This document shows, piece by piece, positions 46,669-54,782 of a stretch of 64,000 nt of DNA (the stretch's first letter is position 1; every line of letters starts with the position of its first letter). The position numbers were made by a program, and so were the translations under genes. The stretch covers positions 2,244,001-2,308,000 of the forward strand of contig NZ_AZUK01000001.1 of assembly GCF_000527035.1 (NCBI RefSeq), given 5' to 3'. The notes below the pieces were generated by a model, which did not search any database, was not told the origin of the DNA, and worked only from the letters and a program-made list of their open reading frames with translations. This DNA comes from Tolumonas lignilytica (GTDB lineage: Bacteria > Pseudomonadota > Gammaproteobacteria > Enterobacterales > Aeromonadaceae).

Positions 46669-47673
46669 TTACTGAGCGTAAACGGTACAGTTCTGGATGG
46701 TACCTGCACTTTTCAGACGTGAAAGCGCTTGTTCTGCCACCGCACGGCTGTTATAGGGGCCAAGTACGACACGATGCCAGGCGCCACCATCACGGACTTG
46801 AGCATTTTGTCCCTGAACGGCCAGCCGTGAACGTAAGGAGTTCGCCTGATCGGCCGTGTGGAACGCACCGCATTGCATCCAGTAATGTTTATTATCGGTT
46901 GTAGCGGATGCAGTGACGGTGGCTGTTTTGCTGGCGTGGTTTTCCTTGTTGCTGTGGTCTGACGAATAGGGTTGCGGCTTGCCAAACATGGCCAGCGCTT
47001 CATCCCGTTCCTGCGTTGCACTTTTCGTCAGCGGTTTTGCCGGTTTATTGGTGGTCTTAGTTGATTCATTGGCTATCACCTCTGCAAAGGAGCGAGGTTT
47101 GCGTGGATTGGTTGCCTGCGTCTGATTTTCAGCCTCGTGTGCCGTTGATTCGCTGGATTTAGTATTTTTACTGACCTGCGTATTGATCAAGGGCGTTGGT
47201 TTGGCAGCCATGCTGGTTTGATCAGGCGCGGGCTGTCCATTTTGTTGTTCCGCCAGTAATTTTGCTCGCTCTTGCTGTGCACGCAATGTTTCCTGCATTT
47301 TTTGCTGATGTGCCAACAATTGTGGATCCTGACTTGGATCGGCAATGGTTTCACCATCAGGTAACGTCACCGGGACTTCCTTGTTCTGCAGGATTTGCAT
47401 GTAATCAAATTGTTCTTTGGCCGGACGCTGCTGTTCAATCGGGATTGGTGCCGGTGCCTTTGCCTGCTCCGGGGTTGCGGTTTCGGTTTTACCGGAAGAA
47501 CCACTGATGTGATAGAGGAAAATACCGAAGCCGATGACCAGCGCCAGCGCCAGCAGAGCGCGCACCAACGGAAAGGGCGCGGCACTGGTTGTGCTATTCC
47601 GGCTAACTCTGGCACCTGAATTTGCCGGTTTGCGTTTGACAGGTCGAGCGCTGCGTACGTAATCCCGGGTCAT
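46669..47673 (-). CDS. ftsN: Cell division protein FtsN
   Basis: This 334-residue bitopic membrane protein triggers septal peptidoglycan synthesis. It has a short cytoplasmic basic N-terminus (RDYVRSARPVKRK), one TM helix (ALLALALVIGFGIFLYHI), a long low-complexity periplasmic linker rich in Gln, Lys, Ala and Thr, and a SPOR domain at about 260-334 (YWMQCGAFHTADQANSL ... VVLGPYNSRAVAEQAL). It starts three bases after the argS stop and lies upstream of hslVU, as in E. coli. Confidence 0.93.
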   Translation of the reverse strand: MTRDYVRSARPVKRKPANSGARVSRNSTTSAAPFPLVRALLALALVIGFGIFLYHISGSSGKTETATPEQAKAPAPIPIEQQRPAKEQFDYMQILQNKEVPVTLPDGETIADPSQDPQLLAHQQKMQETLRAQQERAKLLAEQQNGQPAPDQTSMAAKPTPLINTQVSKNTKSSESTAHEAENQTQATNPRKPRSFAEVIANESTKTTNKPAKPLTKSATQERDEALAMFGKPQPYSSDHSNKENHASKTATVTASATTDNKHYWMQCGAFHTADQANSLRSRLAVQGQNAQVRDGGAWHRVVLGPYNSRAVAEQALSRLKSAGTIQNCTVYAQ

Positions 47674-47676
47674 GGT

Positions 47677-49419
47677 CTACATGCGCTCCAGTGTCTCGAT
47701 ACCCAGCAGTGACAGGCCCAGCGTCAATGTCTTGGCCGTTGCTTGGCATAAGGTCAGGCGGCTGGCTTTTTCTGCTGCGCTCACCCCTTCTTTGTTGATT
47801 GGGCAGGCTTCGTAGAAACTCATGAAGCAGCCGGACAACTCATACAGGTAAGTGCATAACAGATGCGGCATCCCTTTCTGGGCAACGCTGTGTACCACAT
47901 CGTTGAACTGCAGCAATTTCTGCGCGAGTGTTTCTTCGGCCGGGGCCGTGATTTGTACACTTCCAGCCTGAGCTTCGTCACCGACACGACGGAAAATAGA
48001 CTGAATACGGGTGTAGGCGTATTGCAGATACGGTGCTGTGTTACCCTCAAAGGTCAGCATGTTGTCCCAGTCGAAGATGTAGTCGGTGGTGCGGTTTTTC
48101 GACAGGTCGGCATATTTGACGGCCCCCATCGCGACGGCATGGACGACTTTTGCTTTTTCATCGGCAGGAAGGTCTGCGGATTTCTGGGCAATCAGTTCAC
48201 TGGCACGGGATTCCGCTTCGTCCAGCAGTTCAGACAGTTTGACTGTGCCACCAGAGCGGGTTTTGAATGGTTTGCCATCTTTACCCAACATCATACCGAA
48301 CGCATGGTGTTCCAGCGAGACATCTGCCGGGACATAGCCGGCTTTGCGGGCGATGGTCCAGGCTTGTTGCAGGTGCTGATGCTGGCGGGAATCGATGAAA
48401 TACAGTACGCGATCGGCTTGCAGTGTTTCCACGCGATATTTGGCACAGGCGATGTCGGTTGTCGTATACAGGAAGCCGCCATCTTTCTTCTCCACGATAA
48501 CGCCCATAGCATCACCGTCTTTACCTTTGAATTCATCAAGGTAAACGACCATGGCACCATCATCTTCCACGGCCAGCCCTTGCGCTTTCAAATCGTCGAC
48601 AATGGCTTTCAGCATCGGGTTGTAGAGGCTTTCACCCATCACGTCTTTTTCTGACAGACTGACGTTCAGACGGTCGTAGATGCGCTGGTTTTGTGCCATG
48701 GTGATGTCGACCAGTTTCTTCCACATGGTACGACAATATTCATCGCCACCTTGCAGTTTTACTACGTAACCACGGGCGCGTTCGGCGAAGACTTCATCTT
48801 CGTCATAATGTTTTTTCGCTTCACGATAGAAGGCTTCCAGATCAGACAGCTCCAGTTCGCTGGCCTGTTCGTTCTGCACTTTTTCCAGATAGGCGATCAG
48901 CATACCGAACTGGGTGCCCCAGTCGCCGATGTGGTTAGCGCGGATCACGTTGTGGCCCAGAAATTCCAGAGTGCGAGTGACTGCATCGCCGATCACGGTA
49001 GAGCGGATGTGGTGTACGGCCATCTCTTTGGCAACGTTCGGTGCTGAGTAATCGAGCACGATGGTTTGTGCCGGCGAGGCTGGTTTCACTTCCGCTTTCG
49101 GGCTGGCGGCAATGGCTTCAATCTGTTTGGCCAGCCAGGCGCTATCTAAGAAGAAATTGATAAAACCGGGGCCGGCGATTTCGGTCTTGGCCACCAGTGT
49201 GGACGCTGGCAGGTGGTCAATAATCAGTTGTGCCAGTTCGCGTGGATTTTTCCCTGCTGGTTTTGCCAGCAGCATTGCCAGATTGGTGGCCAGATCACCG
49301 TGTGCCTTGTCTTTGGTGTTATCAACCTGAATTCGGGGCTCCAGTTCAGCGGGAATAAGGGCAGCGGTTTTCAGGCTGGATACGGTTTGTTCAAGGAGTT
49401 GCTGGATCTGTGCTTTCAT
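47677..49419 (-). CDS. argS: Arginyl-tRNA synthetase
   Basis: This is a 580-residue class I synthetase with an N-terminal additional domain ([19 protein letters not shown]). The catalytic core reads [20 protein letters not shown]. The DALR anticodon-binding C-terminus ([17 protein letters not shown]) completes it. The usual HIGH-like HVGH is AVHH here, a form I recall from some gammaproteobacteria. The second signature appears as [10 protein letters not shown]. It leads the argS-ftsN transcription unit. Confidence 0.96.
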   Translation of the reverse strand: MKAQIQQLLEQTVSSLKTAALIPAELEPRIQVDNTKDKAHGDLATNLAMLLAKPAGKNPRELAQLIIDHLPASTLVAKTEIAGPGFINFFLDSAWLAKQIEAIAASPKAEVKPASPAQTIVLDYSAPNVAKEMAVHHIRSTVIGDAVTRTLEFLGHNVIRANHIGDWGTQFGMLIAYLEKVQNEQASELELSDLEAFYREAKKHYDEDEVFAERARGYVVKLQGGDEYCRTMWKKLVDITMAQNQRIYDRLNVSLSEKDVMGESLYNPMLKAIVDDLKAQGLAVEDDGAMVVYLDEFKGKDGDAMGVIVEKKDGGFLYTTTDIACAKYRVETLQADRVLYFIDSRQHQHLQQAWTIARKAGYVPADVSLEHHAFGMMLGKDGKPFKTRSGGTVKLSELLDEAESRASELIAQKSADLPADEKAKVVHAVAMGAVKYADLSKNRTTDYIFDWDNMLTFEGNTAPYLQYAYTRIQSIFRRVGDEAQAGSVQITAPAEETLAQKLLQFNDVVHSVAQKGMPHLLCTYLYELSGCFMSFYEACPINKEGVSAAEKASRLTLCQATAKTLTLGLSLLGIETLERM

Positions 49420-49596
49420 TGTTTCTGACGGTTCCTGACGCGAATACGATGTAGCCTGTTGGCTGGATTTGAAATTTTACTCGGATTGCCGGGCACTGAC
49501 TACCTTTTCAATACGCATTCAGGAAAGTTAACGGTATGCAGCTACAATTAAAACAGAGAGGAAAACAACAACAGCATCGGCAAAACTGGCAGCAGT

Positions 49597-49627
49597 GATT
49601 TCTGAATAACGAGACAAGTCAGAAATC
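49597..49627. repeat. Inverted repeat upstream of the LON-domain gene
   Basis: GATTTCTGA and TCAGAAATC are perfect nine-base arms around 13 bases, with no U-tract. It overlaps the end of a possible 20-codon, Gln-rich reading frame (49536-49598). It may be a leader structure or chance; the rest of the 49420-49677 gap shows nothing recognisable. Confidence 0.35.
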
Positions 49628-49677
49628 GACAATAAGTCTCTGTGCTTACTCCTGTTTATCTGAATAAGGGGGCTGCT

Positions 49678-50262
49678 ATGCAACTGGCCATATTTCCATT
49701 ACGTTTAAACCTGTTACCGGATGGTGTCTTGCCGTTGCGGGTGTTTGAACCACGTTATCTGCGCATGATTGCTGAATCATCTCAAAGAGGAATGGGGCTT
49801 TGTTTATTGGGCAAAGCTCAGGATGGCGGTTTTTCGCCACTGCTGGCGATTGGTACTCGGGTTGAAATCATTGATTTTGATCGGCTGGAAGATGGTACGC
49901 TCGGTGTTACCGTCAAAGGTGTTGAACGATTTAAAATTCAGACACTGGAAGTTGAAGACGATGGATTACTGAGCGCGGAAGTCCAACTCTTACCAGGGTG
50001 GCTGCATGAGCCATTACCGCCTGAACAACATATCCTTGCCGAAAAACTGGGTCAGGTTTTTCAGGAACATCCCAATTATGCTGCTTATTATCCAACGCCG
50101 CAGTGGAATGATGCCTGCTGGGTGGTGCAACGCTGGCTGGAGGTCTTACCGCTGGAAGCCGAAGAAAAATTCGGGTTGATGGCCAGCAACGATTACCATG
50201 AGGCATTGCATTTCTTATTGCAGGCAGTGCAGGAAGAAGATGCGGCCATGCATCAACACTGA
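49678..50262 (+). CDS. LON N-terminal (substrate-binding) domain protein
   Basis: This is a 194-residue stand-alone LON-N/PUA-like domain. LAIFPLRLNLLPDGVLPLRVFEPRYLRMI is the typical opening, followed by VEIIDFDRLEDGTLGVTVKGVERF. It lacks the ATPase and protease parts of Lon, so it is not itself a protease. Function is unknown; a substrate-recognition role is possible. ATG 49678 has AAGGGGG upstream. An ECF sigma factor follows after 149 bases. Confidence 0.87.
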   Translation: MQLAIFPLRLNLLPDGVLPLRVFEPRYLRMIAESSQRGMGLCLLGKAQDGGFSPLLAIGTRVEIIDFDRLEDGTLGVTVKGVERFKIQTLEVEDDGLLSAEVQLLPGWLHEPLPPEQHILAEKLGQVFQEHPNYAAYYPTPQWNDACWVVQRWLEVLPLEAEEKFGLMASNDYHEALHFLLQAVQEEDAAMHQH

Positions 50263-50280
50263 TGGAATTATCCCTATGAA

Positions 50281-50310
50281 TGATCCGCCTTTTGACTGAT
50301 TGCGTAATAA
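50281..50310 (+). promoter_or_regulatory. Candidate autoregulated ECF promoter
   Basis: TGATCC (50281-50286) and TAATAA (50305-50310) are separated by 18 bases. This resembles the RpoE/ChrR-type (ECF11) consensus TGATCC-N18-TAAGA as I recall it, differing at one -10 base. It lies about 100 bases before the ECF gene. Confidence 0.5.
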
Positions 50311-50411
50311 GCAATTACGCGATTAAGTCGAGGCGTTTCAGTATGGAATGGGGAAACATGGGATATACTGCGGTTAGTCAGTCGTATCGACTGCCTCCGC
50401 AGAGGATATTG

Positions 50412-50990
50412 ATGGAAAACACAGACCTCGATCTCACCGCACTCCTGTTACAGGTGTCGACGCAACGCAGCAAAGCAGCGTACGCACAGCTATTTCACTA
50501 TTTTGCGCCCCGCATACGGCATTATGGGTTGCGTCATTTGCGTTCTGAAACCAGAGCTATGGAGCTGGTGCAGGAGACGCTGCTGGCTGTATGGCAAAAA
50601 GCGGCACTCTATCACCCGGAAAAAGGTGCGCCGACGACCTGGATTTATACGGTCATGCGCAATCAGTGTTTCGATATGTTGCGTCGCCAGCAGGTTTCCA
50701 AAGAAGATCTGGTCGCAGAAGATATCTGGCCGGTGCTGGAATTTCAGGCAGTGGAAGAGGAAGCCAATGATCCAGGAGAAAATGACATCCTGACGCGGCA
50801 ACTCAGTCACTATCTGCATCTGTTACCGCCAGCACAACAGGAAGTCGTTCGCAGCGTCTATCTGCAGGATCAAACGCTGCAGGAAATTGCCGATCGGTTA
50901 CAGGTTCCTCTCGGCACCGTAAAATCAAGACTCCGGTTAGGATTAGCCAAGTTGCGTGAACAAATTGAGCAGGAGCAGGCGCATGATTAA
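50412..50990 (+). CDS. ECF sigma factor, RpoE/ChrR type
   Basis: This is a 192-residue alternative sigma factor. Region 2 covers about 20-90 (AYAQLFHYFAPRIRHYGLRH, AMELVQETLLAVWQKAALYH, TWIYTVMRNQCFDMLRR). Region 4 covers about 130-185 (LPPAQQEVVRSVYLQDQTLQ, EIADRLQVPLGTVKSRLRLG). ATG 50412 has GAGGA upstream; earlier in-frame starts are not conserved. It overlaps the ChrR-type anti-sigma gene by 8 bases. By family it should respond to singlet oxygen or related oxidants. Confidence 0.9.
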   Translation: MENTDLDLTALLLQVSTQRSKAAYAQLFHYFAPRIRHYGLRHLRSETRAMELVQETLLAVWQKAALYHPEKGAPTTWIYTVMRNQCFDMLRRQQVSKEDLVAEDIWPVLEFQAVEEEANDPGENDILTRQLSHYLHLLPPAQQEVVRSVYLQDQTLQEIADRLQVPLGTVKSRLRLGLAKLREQIEQEQAHD

Positions 50991-51639
50991 TTTTCATCCT
51001 GATAATGCGTTGCTGGCCGCTTATGCCGCCGATACATTGCCACTCTCCATGACACTGGCGGTTTCTATTCATGTCGAATTTTGTCCGGCCTGTGCCAGAC
51101 GGGTGGCTGAGTTTGAGCGGCAGTTAGCAGAAACCCTGTTGATCGGAGAACCGCAGAACGAGGCAGATGAACCGGTTTTTGACGAGATGCTGTCATTTAT
51201 TCTGCAACAACCGGAAACGCCCATCGTCCAGGAAATCCGGGAACCGACCATCGAGATCCAGGGGCAAACTTTCTGGCTGCCACGCTCGCTGCGCCATATC
51301 GCCCGGCAAAACTGGCTGCAGATGGGCAGTATCGGGCGCAGTCGTTTGTTGCTGGAAGATCAATCAGGCGGTCGTGCTAGTCTGATGTATCTGTCGGCTG
51401 GGGCGGCTGTACCGAAACATACCCATCGCGGGCTGGAACTGACATTGCCGATCACGGGCGCATTCCGCGACGAACAGGGGGAATACATTCCGGGTGATTT
51501 TGTGCTGCGGGATGGCAAGACGGATCATCAACCGCAATCTGCCGAGGGCTGTCTCTGCTTTGCGCTGCTGGATGCCCCGGTACACTTTACGCAAGGCTTG
51601 CCCCGGTTACTGAACAATTTTGGTGAATTACTTTACTAA
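50983..51639 (+). CDS. ChrR-family zinc anti-sigma factor with cupin domain
   Basis: This is a 218-residue anti-sigma factor. The N-terminal ZAS domain has zinc ligands H5, H30, C34 and C37 (HVEFCPAC), matching the positions in Rhodobacter ChrR. The C-terminal cupin domain (about 105-195) has KHTHRGLELTL and DGKTDHQPQ as likely metal ligands, the part that makes ChrR proteins sensitive to singlet oxygen. Its start overlaps the sigma gene (ATGATTAA), so the pair is coupled. Its end overlaps the convergent LysR gene by 12 bases. Confidence 0.9.
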   Translation: MINFHPDNALLAAYAADTLPLSMTLAVSIHVEFCPACARRVAEFERQLAETLLIGEPQNEADEPVFDEMLSFILQQPETPIVQEIREPTIEIQGQTFWLPRSLRHIARQNWLQMGSIGRSRLLLEDQSGGRASLMYLSAGAAVPKHTHRGLELTLPITGAFRDEQGEYIPGDFVLRDGKTDHQPQSAEGCLCFALLDAPVHFTQGLPRLLNNFGELLY

Positions 51640-52536
51640 CAGTTGTTGCATCAGTTGCCGCAGCCAAATCACGGAGGGGTGTTCACCCTGAGCCGGATGC
51701 CAGACACAGTTTAAATGATAACAGGGCATGTCATCCGGTAACGCCACCATGCGTAAGGGCCAGTATCCGGCCAGCATGCTGGCCACCTTTTGGGGCAATA
51801 CCAGCAGGTGATCAGTCTGGCTGACAATGGCGGCAGCAGACAGATAGCTCTGGCTGTTGGCTGAAATGCGCCGTTGCAGACCATGTTGAGTCAGGTAGCG
51901 ATCGACCATCGATTCCCGCGTGCCCAGCGGGGAGTGAAACACATGGGGCAGAGCGATCAGCTGAGTCAGATCCAGCTGTTCGCCGACCTGATCATTTTGC
52001 TGCTGCACCAGTCCGGCGAGTGGTTCCTGTAGCCAGGTTTCGCGGCACAGATAGCGCGGCACATCCATATACTCATCAAAACCCAGCACCAGATCGATCT
52101 CGCCGTTGGCTAGCTCCGCCTCCGGCAACTGATCGCGCAAGATCGCGATTTCAATCTGGATTTGCGGCGCAATCTCTTTGAGTCGGCTGATCAGCGGCGG
52201 GATCAGCACGCATTCCACATAGTCGGTGGTACTGATCACAAAGCGCCGGTCGGAACGTTGTGGTTCAAACTCTTCCATTTCACCTAATTGTTGTTCCAGC
52301 AGATGCAACGCCTGCTGTACACCGGCATGCAGTTTCAGTGCGCGGGCCGTGGGCTGCATACCCTGTGGTGTTTTGACCAGTAACGGATCGGCAAACTGTT
52401 CACGCAGCCGGTTCAGCGCATGGCTCATGGCGGGCTGACTGATATAGAGCTGTTCTGCAGCCCGCGTAACATGACGGCAGGTCATCAAAGCGTCAAACGC
52501 CAGTAATAGATTGAGATCGAGCTGGTGGAGTTTCAT
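51628..52536 (-). CDS. LysR-family transcriptional regulator
   Basis: This is a 302-residue regulator with the N-terminal winged helix LDLNLLLAFDALMTCRHVTRAA, YISQPAMSHALNRLREQFADPLLVK, of the NodD/NahR/LeuO-like branch. A two-lobed effector domain follows (RRFVISTTDYVECVLIPPLI). It is divergent from aguB-aguA with a 171-base gap, so it is a reasonable candidate regulator of agmatine degradation; that is inference from position only. Confidence 0.9.
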   Translation of the reverse strand: MKLHQLDLNLLLAFDALMTCRHVTRAAEQLYISQPAMSHALNRLREQFADPLLVKTPQGMQPTARALKLHAGVQQALHLLEQQLGEMEEFEPQRSDRRFVISTTDYVECVLIPPLISRLKEIAPQIQIEIAILRDQLPEAELANGEIDLVLGFDEYMDVPRYLCRETWLQEPLAGLVQQQNDQVGEQLDLTQLIALPHVFHSPLGTRESMVDRYLTQHGLQRRISANSQSYLSAAAIVSQTDHLLVLPQKVASMLAGYWPLRMVALPDDMPCYHLNCVWHPAQGEHPSVIWLRQLMQQLLVK

Positions 52537-52707
52537 CGGTTATTCATCTTGTTTATTGCTGAATAAATATAATTCATTTGATGGATGATGGTGTGTTTTT
52601 CTACACTGCAGCTCATTAAATTTAAGCTATACCTAATACCGGACTGCCGGAGTAATCCACCGGATATATTTTCGTTCAGATACGCTTTCACACAGAAGGA
52701 GCTTGTT

Positions 52708-53592
52708 ATGGCATTAGTGACTGTGGCTGCCACCCAGATGGCATGTAGCTGGGATATCGACGGCAACGTGGCCCGCGCTGAGAAACTGGTTCGTGAAGCT
52801 GCTGCCAAAGGGGCGCAGATCATTCTGATCCAGGAACTGTTCCTGACGCCGTATTTCTGTATTGACCAGAGCCCGGAACATTTTGAACTGGCACAGACGC
52901 TGGAAGACAGCCCGCTGATCAAGCATTTTTCAGCGCTGGCGAAAGAGCTGGATGTCGTGCTGCCGCTCTCTTTCTTTGAGCGTGCCGGTAATGCGCATTA
53001 CAACTCACTGGTGATGATCGATGCCGATGGTGAAGTGCTGGATGTCTATCGCAAGACCCACATTCCGAACGGCCCGGCGTATCAGGAAAAACAATTCTTC
53101 ACACCGGGCGACACCGGCTTCATCGTCTGGGAAACCAAATACGCCAATGTCGGTGTCGGTATCTGCTGGGATCAGTGGTTCCCGGAAACCGCGCGCAGTC
53201 TGGCGCTGCTCGGTGCCGATGTGATTTTCTTCCCGACCGCGATTGGTTCAGAACCGGCTTATCCGGAAATCGATTCGCAACCACACTGGACCCGCGTTCA
53301 GCAAGGTCACGCGGCAGCCAACATCATTCCGGTGATTGCCTCTAACCGTATCGGTACGGAGCAGAGCAAATATGTTGCAGGGCTGGAAATGACATTCTAT
53401 GGTTCTTCGTTCATTGCCGATCAGACCGGTGCGCTGGTGGAACAGGCGGATAAGACCAGCGAATGTGTGCTGGTGCATACCTTCGATCTGGATGCGATCC
53501 GCAAACAACGTATCAGCTGGGGTCTGTTCCGTGATCGTCGCCCAGCGATGTACGGCACCATCATGACCTCCGACGGTGAAACTTCCTGGTAA
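52708..53592 (+). CDS. aguB: N-carbamoylputrescine amidase AguB
   Basis: This 294-residue nitrilase-superfamily enzyme turns N-carbamoylputrescine into putrescine, CO2 and ammonia. The Glu-Lys-Cys triad is visible as IQELFLTPYF, YRKTHIPNGPAYQEK and GICWDQWFPE. SNRIGTEQ and DRRPAMYG near the end are typical of AguB. ATG 52708 has AAGGAG six bases upstream. It is cotranscribed with aguA, which starts 24 bases later. Confidence 0.95.
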   Translation: MALVTVAATQMACSWDIDGNVARAEKLVREAAAKGAQIILIQELFLTPYFCIDQSPEHFELAQTLEDSPLIKHFSALAKELDVVLPLSFFERAGNAHYNSLVMIDADGEVLDVYRKTHIPNGPAYQEKQFFTPGDTGFIVWETKYANVGVGICWDQWFPETARSLALLGADVIFFPTAIGSEPAYPEIDSQPHWTRVQQGHAAANIIPVIASNRIGTEQSKYVAGLEMTFYGSSFIADQTGALVEQADKTSECVLVHTFDLDAIRKQRISWGLFRDRRPAMYGTIMTSDGETSW

Positions 53593-53616
53593 TAGCGCAA
53601 TCAAGGACATCAGGAT

Positions 53617-54711
53617 ATGACAATTAAGACCATGACCGGCCTGCCGAAGCAGGACGGTTTTTTTATGCCAGCTGAGTGGGCGGCACAACAAGCCGTGTGG
53701 ATGATCTGGCCGTTTCGCCCGGATAACTGGCGTGAAGCCGGAAAATTTGCTCAGCGCACCTTTGCCAAAGTCGCCGAAGCCATTGGTGGGGCAACTCCAG
53801 TGTATATGGCAGTACCGGAACAATTTATGGCTCAGGCAAAAGCCATCATGCCTGCTGCCGTGAATCTGGTTACGATGAATTCTGACGATTGCTGGGCGCG
53901 GGATACCGGCCCGACCGTGGTGATCAATGGTCAGGGCGAATGCCGTGGCATCGATTGGGGGTTTAATGCCTGGGGTGGTCATCATGGCGGCCTCTATTTC
54001 CCGTGGGATCAGGATGAGCTGGTGGCGCGGCAGATGCTGGCGGTTCATGGTTTTGATCGCTATGAAGCCCCGCTGATTCTGGAAGGTGGCTCGATCCATG
54101 TCGATGGTGAAGGCACCTGCATGACCACGGCAGAATGTCTGCTGAACAAGAACCGTAACCCGCATCTTTCCAAAGAACAGATTGAAGCGTATCTGCGCGA
54201 CTATCTGAACGTCAGCACCTTTATCTGGCTGGAAGAGGGCGTGTATATGGATGAGACTGATGGTCACATCGATAACATGTGCTGCTTTGCCCGTCCGGGT
54301 GAAGTGATCCTGCACTGGACCGATGACGAGACCGATCCGCAATATGCGCGCTCACAGGCGGCGTACAAGGTGTTGTCAGAAGTAGTCGATGCCAAAGGTC
54401 GCAAACTGAAGATCTGGAAACTGCCACAACCGGGCCCGCTGTATTGCACAGAAGAAGAATCTGCCGGTGTGGTGGATGGTACCGGTGTGCCGCGTGATGC
54501 CGGTGGTCGTCTGGCGGGTTCTTATGTGAACTTCCTCATCACCAATGACCGGATCGTTTATCCATTGCTTGACCCGAAAACCGATGGTGAAGCACAGACG
54601 ATCCTGCAGCAGATTTTTCCTGCGCATACCGTGGTCGGTGTGCCAGCCCGCGAAATTCTGCTTGGTGGCGGCAATATTCACTGCATTACCCAGCAAATCC
54701 CAAAAGGTTAA
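53617..54711 (+). CDS. aguA: Agmatine deiminase AguA
   Basis: This 364-residue enzyme of the guanidine-modifying superfamily converts agmatine to N-carbamoylputrescine. Motifs include [59 protein letters not shown] and the catalytic cysteine in [11 protein letters not shown] at the C-terminus. AGGA precedes the start. With AguB it gives the arginine-agmatine-putrescine route. A strong terminator follows. Confidence 0.96.
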   Translation: MTIKTMTGLPKQDGFFMPAEWAAQQAVWMIWPFRPDNWREAGKFAQRTFAKVAEAIGGATPVYMAVPEQFMAQAKAIMPAAVNLVTMNSDDCWARDTGPTVVINGQGECRGIDWGFNAWGGHHGGLYFPWDQDELVARQMLAVHGFDRYEAPLILEGGSIHVDGEGTCMTTAECLLNKNRNPHLSKEQIEAYLRDYLNVSTFIWLEEGVYMDETDGHIDNMCCFARPGEVILHWTDDETDPQYARSQAAYKVLSEVVDAKGRKLKIWKLPQPGPLYCTEEESAGVVDGTGVPRDAGGRLAGSYVNFLITNDRIVYPLLDPKTDGEAQTILQQIFPAHTVVGVPAREILLGGGNIHCITQQIPKG

Positions 54712-54723
54712 GATACTGACACA

Positions 54724-54748
54724 GGCGCGAATTTTCGCGCCTTTTTTA
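54724..54748 (+). terminator. Rho-independent terminator of aguBA
   Basis: GGCGCGAA pairs with TTCGCGCC, followed by six Ts, 13 bases after the aguA stop. Confidence 0.93.
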
Positions 54749-54782
54749 TTTCATGGTTGTTCGATTTTTACTTCATCTGTTT

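Noticed and set aside
47863-48654. 263-codon open frame on the plus strand opposite argS
   Set aside because: Antisense to a conserved synthetase; Phe/His-rich translation typical of reversed coding sequence.
53248-54342. 364-codon open frame on the minus strand opposite aguB/aguA
   Set aside because: It lies entirely antisense to two well-recognised enzyme genes, has no domain-like composition (many His/Ile/Arg from complementary codons) and no ribosome site. It is a shadow frame.
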